Positions 35,325 through 45,535 are shown, counted from the first letter of the stretch. The stretch is DNA of 64,000 nt from Ignavibacteriales bacterium (GCA_020061355.1 JAGUYK010000006.1:310001-374000); one strand, 5' to 3'. Made by a program: numbers and translations. Notes: generated from the sequence alone by a model not told the origin.

Positions 35325-36650
35325 ATGAAACTTAAAATTATGGTTTTGTTTTTTCTATTTGGATTTGTGCTATCAAACGCGCAAACAAAAAAAATTGATT
35401 TCATTCAGTATAAACTTGATAATGGGCTAAACGTAATTCTCCACAAAGATAATTCAACGCCAATTGTTACAGTTGCAGTTTTGTATCATGTGGGGAGTAA
35501 AAATGAGGAACCTGAAAGAACGGGATTCGCACATTTCTTTGAACACCTAATGTTCGAAGGATCGCCTAACATTAAACGTGGAGAGTATTTCAAGATAATT
35601 GAATCTGCCGGCGGCGAACTGAACGCCAATACTTCCTTCGACCGAACCTATTACTATCAGGTTATGCCATCTCATCAACTCGAACTCGGTTTATATATGG
35701 AATCCGAAAGAATGCTTCATTTAAAAATTGACAGCATCGGGGTTGAAACACAAAGAAAAGTTGTAAAGGAAGAGAGAAAGCAGAGTTATGAAAACCGTCC
35801 ATACGGATCACTCGTTGAAAAACTTTTTGGTAATGCATATAAAGTTCATCCTTACAGATGGACTCCTATCGGGATTGCACAATATATTGATATGGCAAAG
35901 CTTGATGAATTTATAGCTTTCTATAAAAAATATTACGTTACTCAAAACGCCACATTATCAATAGCAGGTGATATTGATATCAATAAAACTAAAGAGCTTA
36001 TTAAAAAATATTTTAGTGAAATTCCTGCGGGTGTAGAAAAAATAGAGAGACCAACAGTTGTTGAACCGCCTCAGACAAGCGAAGTGAGAGAAATAGTTTA
36101 TGATAAAGTTCAGCTGCCACTTGTACTTCATGCCTACCATATGCCCGCACAGGGTACGCCGGATTATTATGCATTAAATTTACTAACATCTGTTTTATCA
36201 GGCGGTGAGAGCTCGCGTTTGACAAAAGAGATCAAAGATAAACAGCAGAAAGCATTCTTCGTTGGAACCATTCCCTTGGCGCTAGAAGACCCCGGATTAT
36301 TCATTATTTACGGATTGACAAATGTTGGAGTTAAACCCGAGGAACTTGAAGCAGCTTTCGAAAACGAAGTTGAGAAAGTGAAAAAAGAATTGATCAGCGA
36401 AATAGAATTTCAAAAAGTTAAAAATCAAACCGAGACTCAATTTGTTACACGTAATTCCACTATGAGAGGAATTGCGGAATCACTTGCCAACTACTTTGTT
36501 TATTTCGGTAATGCAGATTTAATAAATTCAGAAATTCAGCGTTATATGAAAGTTACCAGGGAAGATATTAAGCGGGTTGCAAACAAGTATCTAACTAAAG
36601 AAAATAGAGTGGTTCTATATTATTTACCCAAGCCCGCTGAGGCAAATTAA
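35325..36650 (+). CDS. M16 zinc peptidase, active subunit type
   Basis: A 441-residue exported M16 (pitrilysin/insulinase family) peptidase. The ATG at 35325 places a signal peptide directly at the N-terminus (MVLFFLFGFVLSNAQ). An in-frame ATG at 35292 would add 11 polar residues. The inverted zinc motif HFFEH (His70, Glu73, His74) is intact, and the distal Glu lies in VVKEERKQSYENRPYG. Both M16 halves are present, the second starting near residue 200. It is followed after 38 nt by a second M16 gene lacking the zinc motif. The pair resembles the active/inactive subunits of bacterial M16B heterodimers. Confidence 0.92.
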   Translation: MKLKIMVLFFLFGFVLSNAQTKKIDFIQYKLDNGLNVILHKDNSTPIVTVAVLYHVGSKNEEPERTGFAHFFEHLMFEGSPNIKRGEYFKIIESAGGELNANTSFDRTYYYQVMPSHQLELGLYMESERMLHLKIDSIGVETQRKVVKEERKQSYENRPYGSLVEKLFGNAYKVHPYRWTPIGIAQYIDMAKLDEFIAFYKKYYVTQNATLSIAGDIDINKTKELIKKYFSEIPAGVEKIERPTVVEPPQTSEVREIVYDKVQLPLVLHAYHMPAQGTPDYYALNLLTSVLSGGESSRLTKEIKDKQQKAFFVGTIPLALEDPGLFIIYGLTNVGVKPEELEAAFENEVEKVKKELISEIEFQKVKNQTETQFVTRNSTMRGIAESLANYFVYFGNADLINSEIQRYMKVTREDIKRVANKYLTKENRVVLYYLPKPAEAN

Positions 36651-36688
36651 AATAGATAAGTAAATTTTGAATAAATGGGAGTAATAAA

Positions 36689-38758
36689 ATGAAGAAGTTA
36701 TTTTTTCTAATACTGGTAATTGCATTTGTCAATCCGGTATTTAGTCAGCTTGATAGGAGTAAATTACCGGAACCCGGTCCGGCCTCAGAAATAAAAATTG
36801 CAAATTATGAATCATTTGAACTGAAAAACGGGCTAAAAGTATTTGTAATCGAAAACAGGAAATTACCGCGTGTTGCGTTCAATTTAATTCTTGATGTCGA
36901 TCCGGTGTTAGAAGGGGAAAATGCCGGTTATGTATCGGCCGCTGGTGATCTTTTAAGAACCGGTACGAAAAAACGCACCAAGGATCAACTCGATCAGGAA
37001 ATTGATCTGCTTGGCGCAACGCTTACAACTTCGGCAACCAGCATATTTGCATCGGGGCTTGAAAGAAACAAAGAGAAATTAATGGAGATTGTTAGCGATA
37101 TTATTCTTAATTCGGTTTTTAAGCAGGAGGAATTGGATAAAATAAAGAAACAAACGCTCTCCGGTCTGGCAACCGCCAAAGACGATCCGAATTCGATCTC
37201 GCAAAGAGTGGGACGCGTTATCATGAACGGAAAGGATCACCCATATGGCGAACTGGAAACGGAAGAAACAGTAAATTCATTCACACTTGATATGTGTAAA
37301 AGTTATTATGAGTCATACTTCAGACCAAACGTAGCATATCTGGCAATTGTAGGTGATATTAATAAAGCCAAAGCCAAACAGCTGGTTGAAAAATATCTGA
37401 GCAAGTGGGAGAAAAAAGATGTTCCCCAAATGACTTACCCAACACCCAAAGCACCGGTAGTAAATAAAGTTGCACTTGTTGATAGATCTAATTCGGTTCA
37501 ATCTGTTATTGCAGTCGGTTATCCGGTTGAACTAAAAATTGGAAGTGATGATGCAATTAAAGCAAGCGTTGTTAATCTTATACTTGGCGGCAGCGCAACC
37601 GGACGATTGTTTATGAACCTCAGAGAATCAAAGGCTTATACTTACGGCGCATATTCGAGCATGAGCCCTGACCGCTTAATAGGTAGTTTTACTGCATTTA
37701 CTCAGGTTAGAACCAGTGTTACTGATAGCGCGATTACTGAAATAATCGGCGAGATGAAAAAATTAAGAAATGAAAAAGTGGATGAGGAAGAATTACAAAA
37801 AGCCAAAAATTTGCTATCGGGAAGTTTTGTCCGAAATCTTGAATCACCCGAAACTATAGCAAGATTTGCAATTAATACGGCACGCTATAATCTCCCGAAA
37901 GATTATTATAAAAATTATTTGAAGACTTTGAATGCTCTTACAGCAGATGATGTGTTAGCAACAGCAAAAAAATATATTAAACCAAACAACCTCTATTTGC
38001 TTGTAGTTGGAAGCGGTGATGAAGTTGCAAAGAATATTTCTAAATTCAGCGTAAGCAGCAAGGTAGATTATTATGATACAAACGGTGATCTCTACGATCC
38101 ATCTGCTAAAAAAATTCCGGCCGGTATAACTGCAGAGAGTGTCATTAAAAAATATGTTGAAGCTATTGGTGGTAGAGAGAATATTCTAAAAGTAAAAGAC
38201 AAAATAACCAATATGACAGGCACAGTTCAGGGAATGAATCTAACAATTACAATTAACCAGAAAGAACCGAACAAGCTTTATCAGGTTCTTGATGCCGGAG
38301 TATTTCAGCAGAAAACAATTTTTGACGGAACTAAAGGATACACAGAGGGAATGGGTCAGAAAACAGAATTTACTGGAGAGCAGCTTGAAGATATGAAGGA
38401 TAACTCACTCCATAGTATGCTCGATTATGATGAGCGGGGAGTTAAATATGAATTGACCGGAATGGAAACTATAAATGGAAAGGACACTTATAAAATTTCT
38501 TTCACTCAGCCATCCGGAAAGAAAAGCACTGCATTCTATTCCGTTGAATTAGGTTTTCTTGTAAGAACAGCCAGTTCCGTTTCTACAGCTCAAGGCACAT
38601 TTAATCAAACAATTGATATGGACGACTATCGGGAGGTTCAGGGTGTTAAATATCCTTTTAAAATGAACCAGAATTTTGGACCTCAGTCAATTGAGCTTAC
38701 TATTACATCTTACGAAATAAACACAGGATTACCGGACTCTCTATTTGAGGTTAAATAG
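36689..38758 (+). CDS. M16-fold protein without zinc motif, with C-terminal lipoprotein-like domain
   Basis: A 689-residue exported protein (signal peptide about 1-19, ending VFSQ). Residues about 40-460 carry two M16 domains, but the HxxEH motif is absent at the corresponding place (AGYVSAAGDLLRTGT), so it is a non-catalytic partner. The R/Y-containing segment of inactive subunits is visible in GRLFMNLRESKAYTYGAYSS. From about 480 to the end there is an extra beta domain starting VIKKYVEAIGGRENILKVKD and rich in strand pairs, resembling LolA/outer-membrane-lipoprotein-like domains. The gene follows the active M16 gene in one operon and ends in a clear terminator. A role in peptide degradation in the periplasm is likely. 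Confidence 0.9.
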   Translation: MKKLFFLILVIAFVNPVFSQLDRSKLPEPGPASEIKIANYESFELKNGLKVFVIENRKLPRVAFNLILDVDPVLEGENAGYVSAAGDLLRTGTKKRTKDQLDQEIDLLGATLTTSATSIFASGLERNKEKLMEIVSDIILNSVFKQEELDKIKKQTLSGLATAKDDPNSISQRVGRVIMNGKDHPYGELETEETVNSFTLDMCKSYYESYFRPNVAYLAIVGDINKAKAKQLVEKYLSKWEKKDVPQMTYPTPKAPVVNKVALVDRSNSVQSVIAVGYPVELKIGSDDAIKASVVNLILGGSATGRLFMNLRESKAYTYGAYSSMSPDRLIGSFTAFTQVRTSVTDSAITEIIGEMKKLRNEKVDEEELQKAKNLLSGSFVRNLESPETIARFAINTARYNLPKDYYKNYLKTLNALTADDVLATAKKYIKPNNLYLLVVGSGDEVAKNISKFSVSSKVDYYDTNGDLYDPSAKKIPAGITAESVIKKYVEAIGGRENILKVKDKITNMTGTVQGMNLTITINQKEPNKLYQVLDAGVFQQKTIFDGTKGYTEGMGQKTEFTGEQLEDMKDNSLHSMLDYDERGVKYELTGMETINGKDTYKISFTQPSGKKSTAFYSVELGFLVRTASSVSTAQGTFNQTIDMDDYREVQGVKYPFKMNQNFGPQSIELTITSYEINTGLPDSLFEVK

Positions 38759-38787
38759 AGAAAATCCTTGAATTCAATTCCAAAGCT

Positions 38788-38817
38788 AAGCCGCATTAAC
38801 CAAATGCGGCTTTTTTA
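38788..38817 (+). terminator. Intrinsic terminator of the M16 operon
   Basis: AAGCCGCAT (38788-38796) pairs perfectly with ATGCGGCTT (38804-38812), followed by TTTTATT. It lies 29 nt after the stop of the second M16 gene. Confidence 0.88.
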
Positions 38818-38954
38818 TTGATCGTTAGCCGATTATAAATTTTTCCTTTGCACCAGAACTTCACTAAGTTTGGAAACGACTTATACAATTATTGTTTCCT
38901 CCGGAACTATTATCGGATGGAATGTGTTCTGAGATTGGTATTTAATGAGGAATT

Positions 38955-39599
38955 ATGGCATACGAAAAAGAAGTAAAACAGAGAATTTTAATTAAAGTGG
39001 AAGAAATGTTTTTTCAATTTGGTTACTCAAAGGTTACCATGGAAGAGATTGCTTCGGTTCTTTCAATGAGCAAAAAAACGTTATATAAGCATTTTGATAA
39101 TAAGGAACATATTCTAAGGGAAATAATTCGCGAAAAAAAATGTGAAATTGAAACTTATGTTGACAAACTTATTGCAGATAACGAGACTGAATTTATAACA
39201 AAGCTAAAAAATTTTTTAACGTTTATCACCGCCCATTTCTCAAAACTTTCGCACCCCAACATTCAGGATCTTGTTAAAAGCCAGCCCGAGGCATGGAATG
39301 AGATTCAAGAGTTTAGAAAGAATAATGCTTATAACTCTTTTTCAAAACTAATCAATCAGGGGAAAGAAAGCGGGGTTTTTAGAGAGGACTTCCATAGCGA
39401 TGTAGCGGTTCAGCTCTATTTTTCTGCAATACACGGAATGTTAAATCATCAAACACTTTCTCAGCTTCCGATTACGACAGACCAAGCTTATAATGATATA
39501 ATAAAAATTTTATTTGAAGGAATTCTTTCCGAACAGGGAAGAAAAAAATATATCAATTCGGATCTTAAAAGTGAAAATAACGGAGAGTTAATTTTATGA
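38955..39599 (+). CDS. TetR-family transcriptional regulator of the RND operon
   Basis: A 214-residue TetR-type repressor. The N-terminal HTH (about 10-55) reads MFFQFGYSKVTMEEIASVLS then SKKTLYKHFDNKEHI. The rest is the helical ligand-binding/dimer domain. GAGG precedes the ATG. Its stop overlaps the tolC-like start by 4 bp (ATGA), so the regulator is the first gene of the efflux operon and probably autoregulates it. Inducing ligands are likely substrates of the pump. No palindromic operator is obvious in the 130 nt upstream. Confidence 0.92.
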   Translation: MAYEKEVKQRILIKVEEMFFQFGYSKVTMEEIASVLSMSKKTLYKHFDNKEHILREIIREKKCEIETYVDKLIADNETEFITKLKNFLTFITAHFSKLSHPNIQDLVKSQPEAWNEIQEFRKNNAYNSFSKLINQGKESGVFREDFHSDVAVQLYFSAIHGMLNHQTLSQLPITTDQAYNDIIKILFEGILSEQGRKKYINSDLKSENNGELIL

Positions 39600-40918
39600 T
39601 CACAAAAAAACTTTTACAAATAGTTGTTTTAACTATACTATTCTTTTTTGCAGATCGTATTGCTGCTCAGGAGAAATTATCTTTAACAATAGATCAGGCA
39701 ATTGGAATTGGACTTCAGAACAGTAAAATACTCCACTCCTCATTTATGAAAGTAAAAAGCAGTGAGTCAAAAGTTAAAGAGGTAAATGCACTGCGCCTTC
39801 CTTCATTAAAACTAAATGCCGGATATAGAAGATTGAGTGAAGTCGATCCCTTTATTATCAATACTCCTTTCGGATCATTTCCAATTGCACCGGGGATTTT
39901 CGATAATTATTCCTTTCAACTCTCCCTCTTTCAACCTTTATTTACGGGTTTCAGGCTAGCAGGTAATGTCAACCTGAATGAAGAACTTTCGAATGCAACC
40001 ACTGAAGAATTCAACAAAGATAGAAATGAACTGTTCTTCAATATCAAAAATTCTTATTGGGGCGTATACAAAGCAATCCAATTTAAAAAAGTTATGGATG
40101 AGACTGTTGAGCAGATAAGAGCGCATGTTGAAGATGCAAAGAATCTTGAAAAGGCCGGTATGCTGACAAAGAATGATATTTTAAAAATAGAAGTTCAGCT
40201 ATCTAATGTATTATACCAGCAAGTTGATGCCGAAAACGCTGTGAAGCTATCCATTGTAGCTCTTAATAATATACTTGGAATTCCTCTCAGCACTCAAATT
40301 GAAATTGCCTCCACTGCAAACTTGAATGAATACAGGTTAGATGAATTATCGAAACTGATTGATATCGCCGTAGAAAAAAGACCCGAACTAAAAGCTGCTG
40401 GATCAAGAATTAGAGCCGGAGAAGCCGGTGTTACACTGGCAAAATCGTCATGGTATCCCCAGGTTAGTCTATATGCTAATTATTATTACTCAAAGCCTAA
40501 CCAAAGAATTCTGCCAACACAAAACAGGTTTGATGGAACATGGGATGCCGGAATTAATCTTAGCATGAATGTTTGGGATTGGCTGACGACTAAACATCAA
40601 ACAGATCAGGCGGAAACACAATTAGCTCAAGCTGTTGATGGACTTGGGATTATTAAAGATGGAATTACATTAGAAGTGACTCAAAATTATTTAAGTGTTA
40701 ATCAAGCAAAAAGAAAAATTGATATTGCAAAGTTAAGTGTCGGGCAGGCAGAAGAAAATCTTAGGGTTACAACACAAAAATTTAAAAATGGTCTTGCAAC
40801 CAGTTCTGACCTGATTGATGCCGAAACAGCACTTATAAGCTCTAAGACAAATTATACAACATCAATTGTTGACTATGAACTTGCAAAAGCAAAATTAGAA
40901 AAATCAATTGGTAAATAA
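39596..40918 (+). CDS. TolC-family outer membrane efflux protein
   Basis: A 440-residue outer membrane channel with a signal peptide (about 1-23, ending RIAAQ). Two OEP repeats show the usual start LTIDQAIGIGLQNSKIL and long amphipathic helices with Asn/Leu/Ala patterns (ATTEEFNKDRNELFFNIKNS, and VTQNYLSVNQAKRKIDIAKL). The FKNGLATSSDLIDAETAL motif before the end is typical of TolC proteins. It is placed between the TetR gene and the adaptor gene and should complete the tripartite pump across the outer membrane. Confidence 0.92.
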   Translation: MITKKLLQIVVLTILFFFADRIAAQEKLSLTIDQAIGIGLQNSKILHSSFMKVKSSESKVKEVNALRLPSLKLNAGYRRLSEVDPFIINTPFGSFPIAPGIFDNYSFQLSLFQPLFTGFRLAGNVNLNEELSNATTEEFNKDRNELFFNIKNSYWGVYKAIQFKKVMDETVEQIRAHVEDAKNLEKAGMLTKNDILKIEVQLSNVLYQQVDAENAVKLSIVALNNILGIPLSTQIEIASTANLNEYRLDELSKLIDIAVEKRPELKAAGSRIRAGEAGVTLAKSSWYPQVSLYANYYYSKPNQRILPTQNRFDGTWDAGINLSMNVWDWLTTKHQTDQAETQLAQAVDGLGIIKDGITLEVTQNYLSVNQAKRKIDIAKLSVGQAEENLRVTTQKFKNGLATSSDLIDAETALISSKTNYTTSIVDYELAKAKLEKSIGK

Positions 40919-40943
40919 GAATAAACGATTGGAGAAATAAATT

Positions 40944-42002
40944 ATGAAAAAGTGGAAAGTAATTTTATTGGCAGCTGTAATGTTAATTATAGTAGCGGCA
41001 ATTCTCTTTATAAATAAGAAAAAAATGTCTGCCGAAAGTGTCGGTGGAATAAAAGATGTCTACTACGTGAAAGTCGAAAAGGCAGCCAGAAAAAATTTAC
41101 CAGAGTCTTTAAGTCTGGTTGGTACTGTTACAGCGAACAATGATGTAAACGTCATATCTGAAACTTCCGGCAAAGTATTGGCAGTTTTTGCAAAAGTTGG
41201 CGACTTCAAGCAAGCCGGTTCTATACTATTTCAAGTTGATGATGAACTAAAGAAAGCAGCATTGATGAGCGCAGAAGCAAATTATGAAAAATCTAAGAAG
41301 GATTTCGAACGATTTGAGCAGCTTTATAAAGAAAGATCGGCTTCCGATGCCCAGTTTGATCAAATAAAATTATCATTGTCAATAGCAGAAGCTCAATACA
41401 TTGTTGCCAAACGGCAATTCAACGATACTCAAATAAAAACTCCGATTTCCGGTTATATTACGGCAAGGTATGCTGACGTTGGTTCGACGCTTCAGGGATC
41501 TCCGCAGCCGACGGTTGTTGCAAATATTGTTGATATATCGAGATTAAAAGTTAAGCTTAACGTTGCGGAAGCAGATGCATTCACATTGAAAACAAACGAT
41601 CCGGTCTCGGTTACCGTTGATGTTTATCCGGAAAAGGTTTTCAAAGGAAAGATTGAATCGATCGGTTCAAAGGGAGATGAAGCACATACTTATCCAATAG
41701 AAATAATCATTGTAAATGAACGTGATAATCCACTTAAAGCCGGAATGTTTGCACGTGTTGAATTTACTTCCATCAACGACAGAAATTCAATTGTTATATC
41801 CCGTGAATCGTTGATTGGAAGTATTAAACAACCGCAAGTTTTTGTGGTTGAAAATGGAATGGCAAAATTACGGAACATCACTGTGGGTAAAGAATCGGGA
41901 ACATTTGTTGAAGTACTGCAAGGATTGATGGTAGGTGAGGAAGTTGTTGTGAACGGACAAAATAATATAGTTGAGAACACTCAAGTTACGGTTATCAAGT
42001 AG
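40944..42002 (+). CDS. RND efflux periplasmic adaptor (membrane fusion protein)
   Basis: A 352-residue adaptor. One N-terminal membrane segment (about 8-24) anchors it to the inner membrane. It has the lipoyl/barrel-sandwich halves (GTVTANNDVNVISETSGKVL and IKTPISGYITARYADVGS), a short helical hairpin between them and a beta-barrel domain (LKVKLNVAEADAFTLKTNDP). The C-terminal membrane-proximal domain ends VVVNGQNNIVENTQVTVIK. GGAG precedes the ATG. It links the permease to the TolC-like channel encoded in the same operon. Confidence 0.93.
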   Translation: MKKWKVILLAAVMLIIVAAILFINKKKMSAESVGGIKDVYYVKVEKAARKNLPESLSLVGTVTANNDVNVISETSGKVLAVFAKVGDFKQAGSILFQVDDELKKAALMSAEANYEKSKKDFERFEQLYKERSASDAQFDQIKLSLSIAEAQYIVAKRQFNDTQIKTPISGYITARYADVGSTLQGSPQPTVVANIVDISRLKVKLNVAEADAFTLKTNDPVSVTVDVYPEKVFKGKIESIGSKGDEAHTYPIEIIIVNERDNPLKAGMFARVEFTSINDRNSIVISRESLIGSIKQPQVFVVENGMAKLRNITVGKESGTFVEVLQGLMVGEEVVVNGQNNIVENTQVTVIK

Positions 42003-42031
42003 AAGTATAAAAGAAAAAAGGGATTAAGAAA

Positions 42032-45000
42032 ATGACAATTACAGAATTATCAATAAAAAGACCCTCGCTTGTTATTGTAGTTTTTTCAGCATTAATAATT
42101 TTGGGTATATTTGCTTTCCAGCAGTTGAAATATGAATTGCTTCCGAAAATATCTCCACCGATAATAACAATTACAACTATTTATCCGGGCGCTTCTCCAA
42201 ATGAGGTCGAAACGAGTGTGTCAAAAATAATTGAAGATGCCGTTTCGGGAATGGATAAAGTTTCAGATGTCCGTTCAACATCTCAGGAAGGAATCTCGTT
42301 TGTAACGGTTGAACTATTACAATCTGCGAACACCGATCTCTCTTTGCAGGATGCGCAAAGAAAAGTTGGACTAATAACTTCACAATTGCCAACTAGCGCA
42401 AGAACACCAACCATTTCAAAATTAGCTCTTGATGAAATTCCTGTTCTAAGAATGGGTATTTCAGCCGACATGGATTCGAGAAAATTATATCAATTTGTAA
42501 AAGATAAAATACAGCCACAGTTATCAAGAGTGCCGGGTGTTGGACAGGTAGCACTTGTAGGCGGGGAAGAACGTGAAATAAAAGTTAATCTGGATTTGCA
42601 GAAGCTTCGTTCGTTCGGTTTATCTATTACCCAGGTAACTCAAACGATTAAGGCATCCAATGTCGATTTCCCCACTGGAAAAATTAAAGACAGCGACGGA
42701 CAGTATATCGTAAGAGTTGCCGGAAAATTAAAATCTGTAGAGGAATTGAAAAATCTTAGTATTGGCGAATCGCGCCTGGGCGGAGATATTAAACTTTCCG
42801 ATGTTTCCGAAATTGAAGATGGGATAAAAGATTATACAAATATCACAAGAATCAATTTTAGGAATACAATTGGAATAATTTTGCAAAAGCAATCCGACGC
42901 CAACTCGGTTGAGGTTGCTAAGCTGGTAAGAAAAGAGATTGAGAAAATTGAAAACATCTATAAAAATGATAACGTAAAATTTGAAATAGCACAGGACGGA
43001 TCTTTGTTTACAATTGATGCGGTTGACGCTGTTAAGGAAGATCTTGCGGTTGCTGTTGTTCTTGTATCAATTGTTATGTTGATGTTCCTTCATAGTATCA
43101 GGAACTCATTAATTATTCTAATAGCAATTCCCACATCGCTTATTTCTACTTTTATTGTTATCTGGGCTTTTGGTTTTACATTAAATCTGATGGTTCTTCT
43201 TGGACTATCACTTGTTGTTGGCATTTTGGTTGACGATTCGATAGTAGTACTTGAGAATATTTATCATCATCTCGAAAAAGGAGAAGAAAGTAGAATTGCG
43301 GCTCTGCGTGGTAGAAATGAAATCGGTTTTGCAGCTCTGGCAATTACGTTTGTGGATGTAGCTGTGTTTTTACCGTTAACACTTGTCGGCGGTATTGTCG
43401 GAAATATTTTAAGAGAGTTTTCTGTTGTTGTTGTTGCATCGACATTAATGAGTCTGTTTGTTTCATTTACAGTTACACCAATGCTTGCATCACGGTTTGC
43501 TAAACTGGAAAGACTAACATCAAGAACATTTCTTGGAAAATTTGCCATCTGGTTCGAAAAGAAATTTAAGGGGATGACGGATTATTATATTATCACCTTA
43601 AAGTGGGCATTCAAGAACAAAGGCAAAATTGCATTATTTACTATTTTTATTTTCATAGCGAGTTTTGCTCTCATTCCGTTTGGGTTTATTGGTGCAGAAT
43701 TTATGACGCAGACCGATCGCGGTGAATTTGCAGTTACTCTGGAATTAGCACCAGGAGCAACTATTGAAGAGACAAATCAAGTTTCGCAATTGATCGAAAA
43801 GAGAATAGGTAAAATGCCGGAAGTTGAACGTATCTATTCCAATGTCGGTGCTTCAAATGAAGGATTAATCGGTTTTTCATCCAGCAATGCTACGGAAATA
43901 ACGGTAACACTTGTACCTAAAAACCAGAGATCAAAATCTACAGACGAAGTTGGTAATGATATTAAACGTGTATCGCAGCAGATTCCCGGTGTTAAAGTAC
44001 GCGTAAACCCAATCGGAATATTTGGCGTGGCAAACCAAACACCAATTCAATTGTTGGTCAACGGTCCCGATTATGGTGATGTTGTAAAAGCAGCTCATGA
44101 TATTCAAAATATTATTAAAGAAATTCCCGGAACTGCAGACGTCCGGCTTTCTGCAGAAGACGGTAATCCGGAAACCCGCGTCGATATCGATCGAAGAAAA
44201 CTTACAAGTTTTGGATTAACAATAGCTGAAGTTGGACAAGCGCTTCAAGTTGCTCTTACCGGTAATGACGATGTAAAACTTCAGGATGGAAAAACAGACT
44301 ATGATATTAGAATTATACTTGATAAGTTCGATCGTTCTAAAACCGAGAACCTTGGCAATATAAGTTTTGTAAACCGCAAAGGTCAGCAAATTTATCTTAA
44401 ACAGTTTGCAAGCATATATCGCTCAACCGGTCCTACAAAGCTGCAGCGGCAATCAAGAAGCGCCGCGGTAACAATTTATGCACAAGTTCAAGGCGGAGTG
44501 ACTAGTGGTACCATTTCAACAAACATTGATAAAGAATTAAACAACTATAAATTTCCCCCGGGTGTTACATATTCATACGAGGGAGATGTTAAGAATCAAC
44601 GAGAATCGTTTGGAGATTTAGTCCTCGCGTTACTAGCAGCGGTTCTGTTTACTTATATGGTTATGGTTGCATTGTATGATTCTTTCATTTACCCGTTCAT
44701 AATTTTATTTTCGATTCCGCTTGCTATGATTGGAGCGCTGTTTGCCCTGGCCTTAATGATGAAATCGTTAAGCATCTTCACAATTCTCGGAATAATTATG
44801 TTAACAGGATTGGTAGCCAAGAATGCAATCCTTTTGGTTGATAGAACAAATTTCATGCGGGCACAGGGCGAGGGTGTTATTGAAGCTTTACTCGATGCCG
44901 GTAGAATGAGAATTAGACCGATATTTATGACAACCCTTACAATGATATTCGGAATGCTGCCGATAGCACTATCTGGTAGCCCCGGTGCAGAATGGAAATC

Positions 45001-45196
45001 CGGTCTCGCATGGGCGTTAATTGGCGGATTGACAAGTTCATTATTTTTAACACTTGTAGTGGTTCCAATTGTTTATACTACGGTTGAAGATTTACGTATA
45101 TCAATTCCTAAACGTGTTAAGAATTTTATTGGAAAATTTATAAAAGAAAAACCAGAGACTTTACCAGCTGGAGAAGAATTGGGAATAAGTAAATAA
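42032..45196 (+). CDS. RND efflux permease, HAE1/AcrB type
   Basis: A 1054-residue proton-driven inner membrane transporter with 12 predicted membrane helices and two large periplasmic loops. The proton-relay Asp pair is in LVVGILVDDSIVVLENI (TM4, about 400). The entry motif SIKRPSLVIVVFSALI, the porter-domain ISPPIITITTIYPGASPNEV and the GxxAKNAILLVD element of TM10 are present. Full length and motifs place it in the hydrophobe/amphiphile efflux (HAE1) family, exporting drugs, detergents or metabolites, rather than the heavy-metal branch. It is the last gene of the operon, followed by a terminator. Confidence 0.95.
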   Translation: MTITELSIKRPSLVIVVFSALIILGIFAFQQLKYELLPKISPPIITITTIYPGASPNEVETSVSKIIEDAVSGMDKVSDVRSTSQEGISFVTVELLQSANTDLSLQDAQRKVGLITSQLPTSARTPTISKLALDEIPVLRMGISADMDSRKLYQFVKDKIQPQLSRVPGVGQVALVGGEEREIKVNLDLQKLRSFGLSITQVTQTIKASNVDFPTGKIKDSDGQYIVRVAGKLKSVEELKNLSIGESRLGGDIKLSDVSEIEDGIKDYTNITRINFRNTIGIILQKQSDANSVEVAKLVRKEIEKIENIYKNDNVKFEIAQDGSLFTIDAVDAVKEDLAVAVVLVSIVMLMFLHSIRNSLIILIAIPTSLISTFIVIWAFGFTLNLMVLLGLSLVVGILVDDSIVVLENIYHHLEKGEESRIAALRGRNEIGFAALAITFVDVAVFLPLTLVGGIVGNILREFSVVVVASTLMSLFVSFTVTPMLASRFAKLERLTSRTFLGKFAIWFEKKFKGMTDYYIITLKWAFKNKGKIALFTIFIFIASFALIPFGFIGAEFMTQTDRGEFAVTLELAPGATIEETNQVSQLIEKRIGKMPEVERIYSNVGASNEGLIGFSSSNATEITVTLVPKNQRSKSTDEVGNDIKRVSQQIPGVKVRVNPIGIFGVANQTPIQLLVNGPDYGDVVKAAHDIQNIIKEIPGTADVRLSAEDGNPETRVDIDRRKLTSFGLTIAEVGQALQVALTGNDDVKLQDGKTDYDIRIILDKFDRSKTENLGNISFVNRKGQQIYLKQFASIYRSTGPTKLQRQSRSAAVTIYAQVQGGVTSGTISTNIDKELNNYKFPPGVTYSYEGDVKNQRESFGDLVLALLAAVLFTYMVMVALYDSFIYPFIILFSIPLAMIGALFALALMMKSLSIFTILGIIMLTGLVAKNAILLVDRTNFMRAQGEGVIEALLDAGRMRIRPIFMTTLTMIFGMLPIALSGSPGAEWKSGLAWALIGGLTSSLFLTLVVVPIVYTTVEDLRISIPKRVKNFIGKFIKEKPETLPAGEELGISK

Positions 45197-45221
45197 AATG
45201 AATAACATTACTTTAATAATG

Positions 45222-45250
45222 AACCCTGACAATCGTTGGGGTTTTTTATT
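45222..45250 (+). terminator. Intrinsic terminator of the RND operon
   Basis: AACCCTGAC (45222-45230) pairs with GTTGGGGTT (45235-45243) with two G-T wobbles and an AATC loop, followed by TTTTATT. Confidence 0.8.
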
Positions 45251-45427
45251 TTAATGTTAAATTCGATCTAAAAAGAATAAAATTATTAATCTAATTTTCC
45301 CATAAGTGACGGTTGTTAATTATTACACTTTTCAATTCTCGGTAGTAAAAATTCAATTGACTTTTATTGAAACTTTTCTAATTTAGAAGCGAAGAAATAA
45401 TTAAGTTACTTATTAGCGGGGGATTAA

Positions 45428-45535
45428 ATGATTATCCGCGAATCCTATTTCCACTTCTTAAGTAAATATCCAGATATTGAACCCTTCCCAATCAATTCTA
45501 GAAAAATATACTCTGCATTGACAACAATTAAATAA
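45428..45535 (+). CDS. Possible 35-codon small ORF before the T9SS cargo cluster
   Basis: An ATG preceded by GGGGG at 5-nt spacing opens a frame starting MIIRESYFHFLSKYPDIEPF and ending TTIK. It lies in the 425-nt region between the RND operon and the first cargo gene. The rest of that region (45251-45427) shows no gene. Whether the peptide is made is unknown. Confidence 0.3.
   Translation: MIIRESYFHFLSKYPDIEPFPINSRKIYSALTTIK

Noticed and set aside
39596-45196. Heavy-metal (CusA-type) efflux system
   Set aside because: The permease has the Asp-Asp pair of HAE1 transporters in TM4, there is no Met-rich or metal-binding adaptor segment, and the regulator is TetR rather than a metal sensor.
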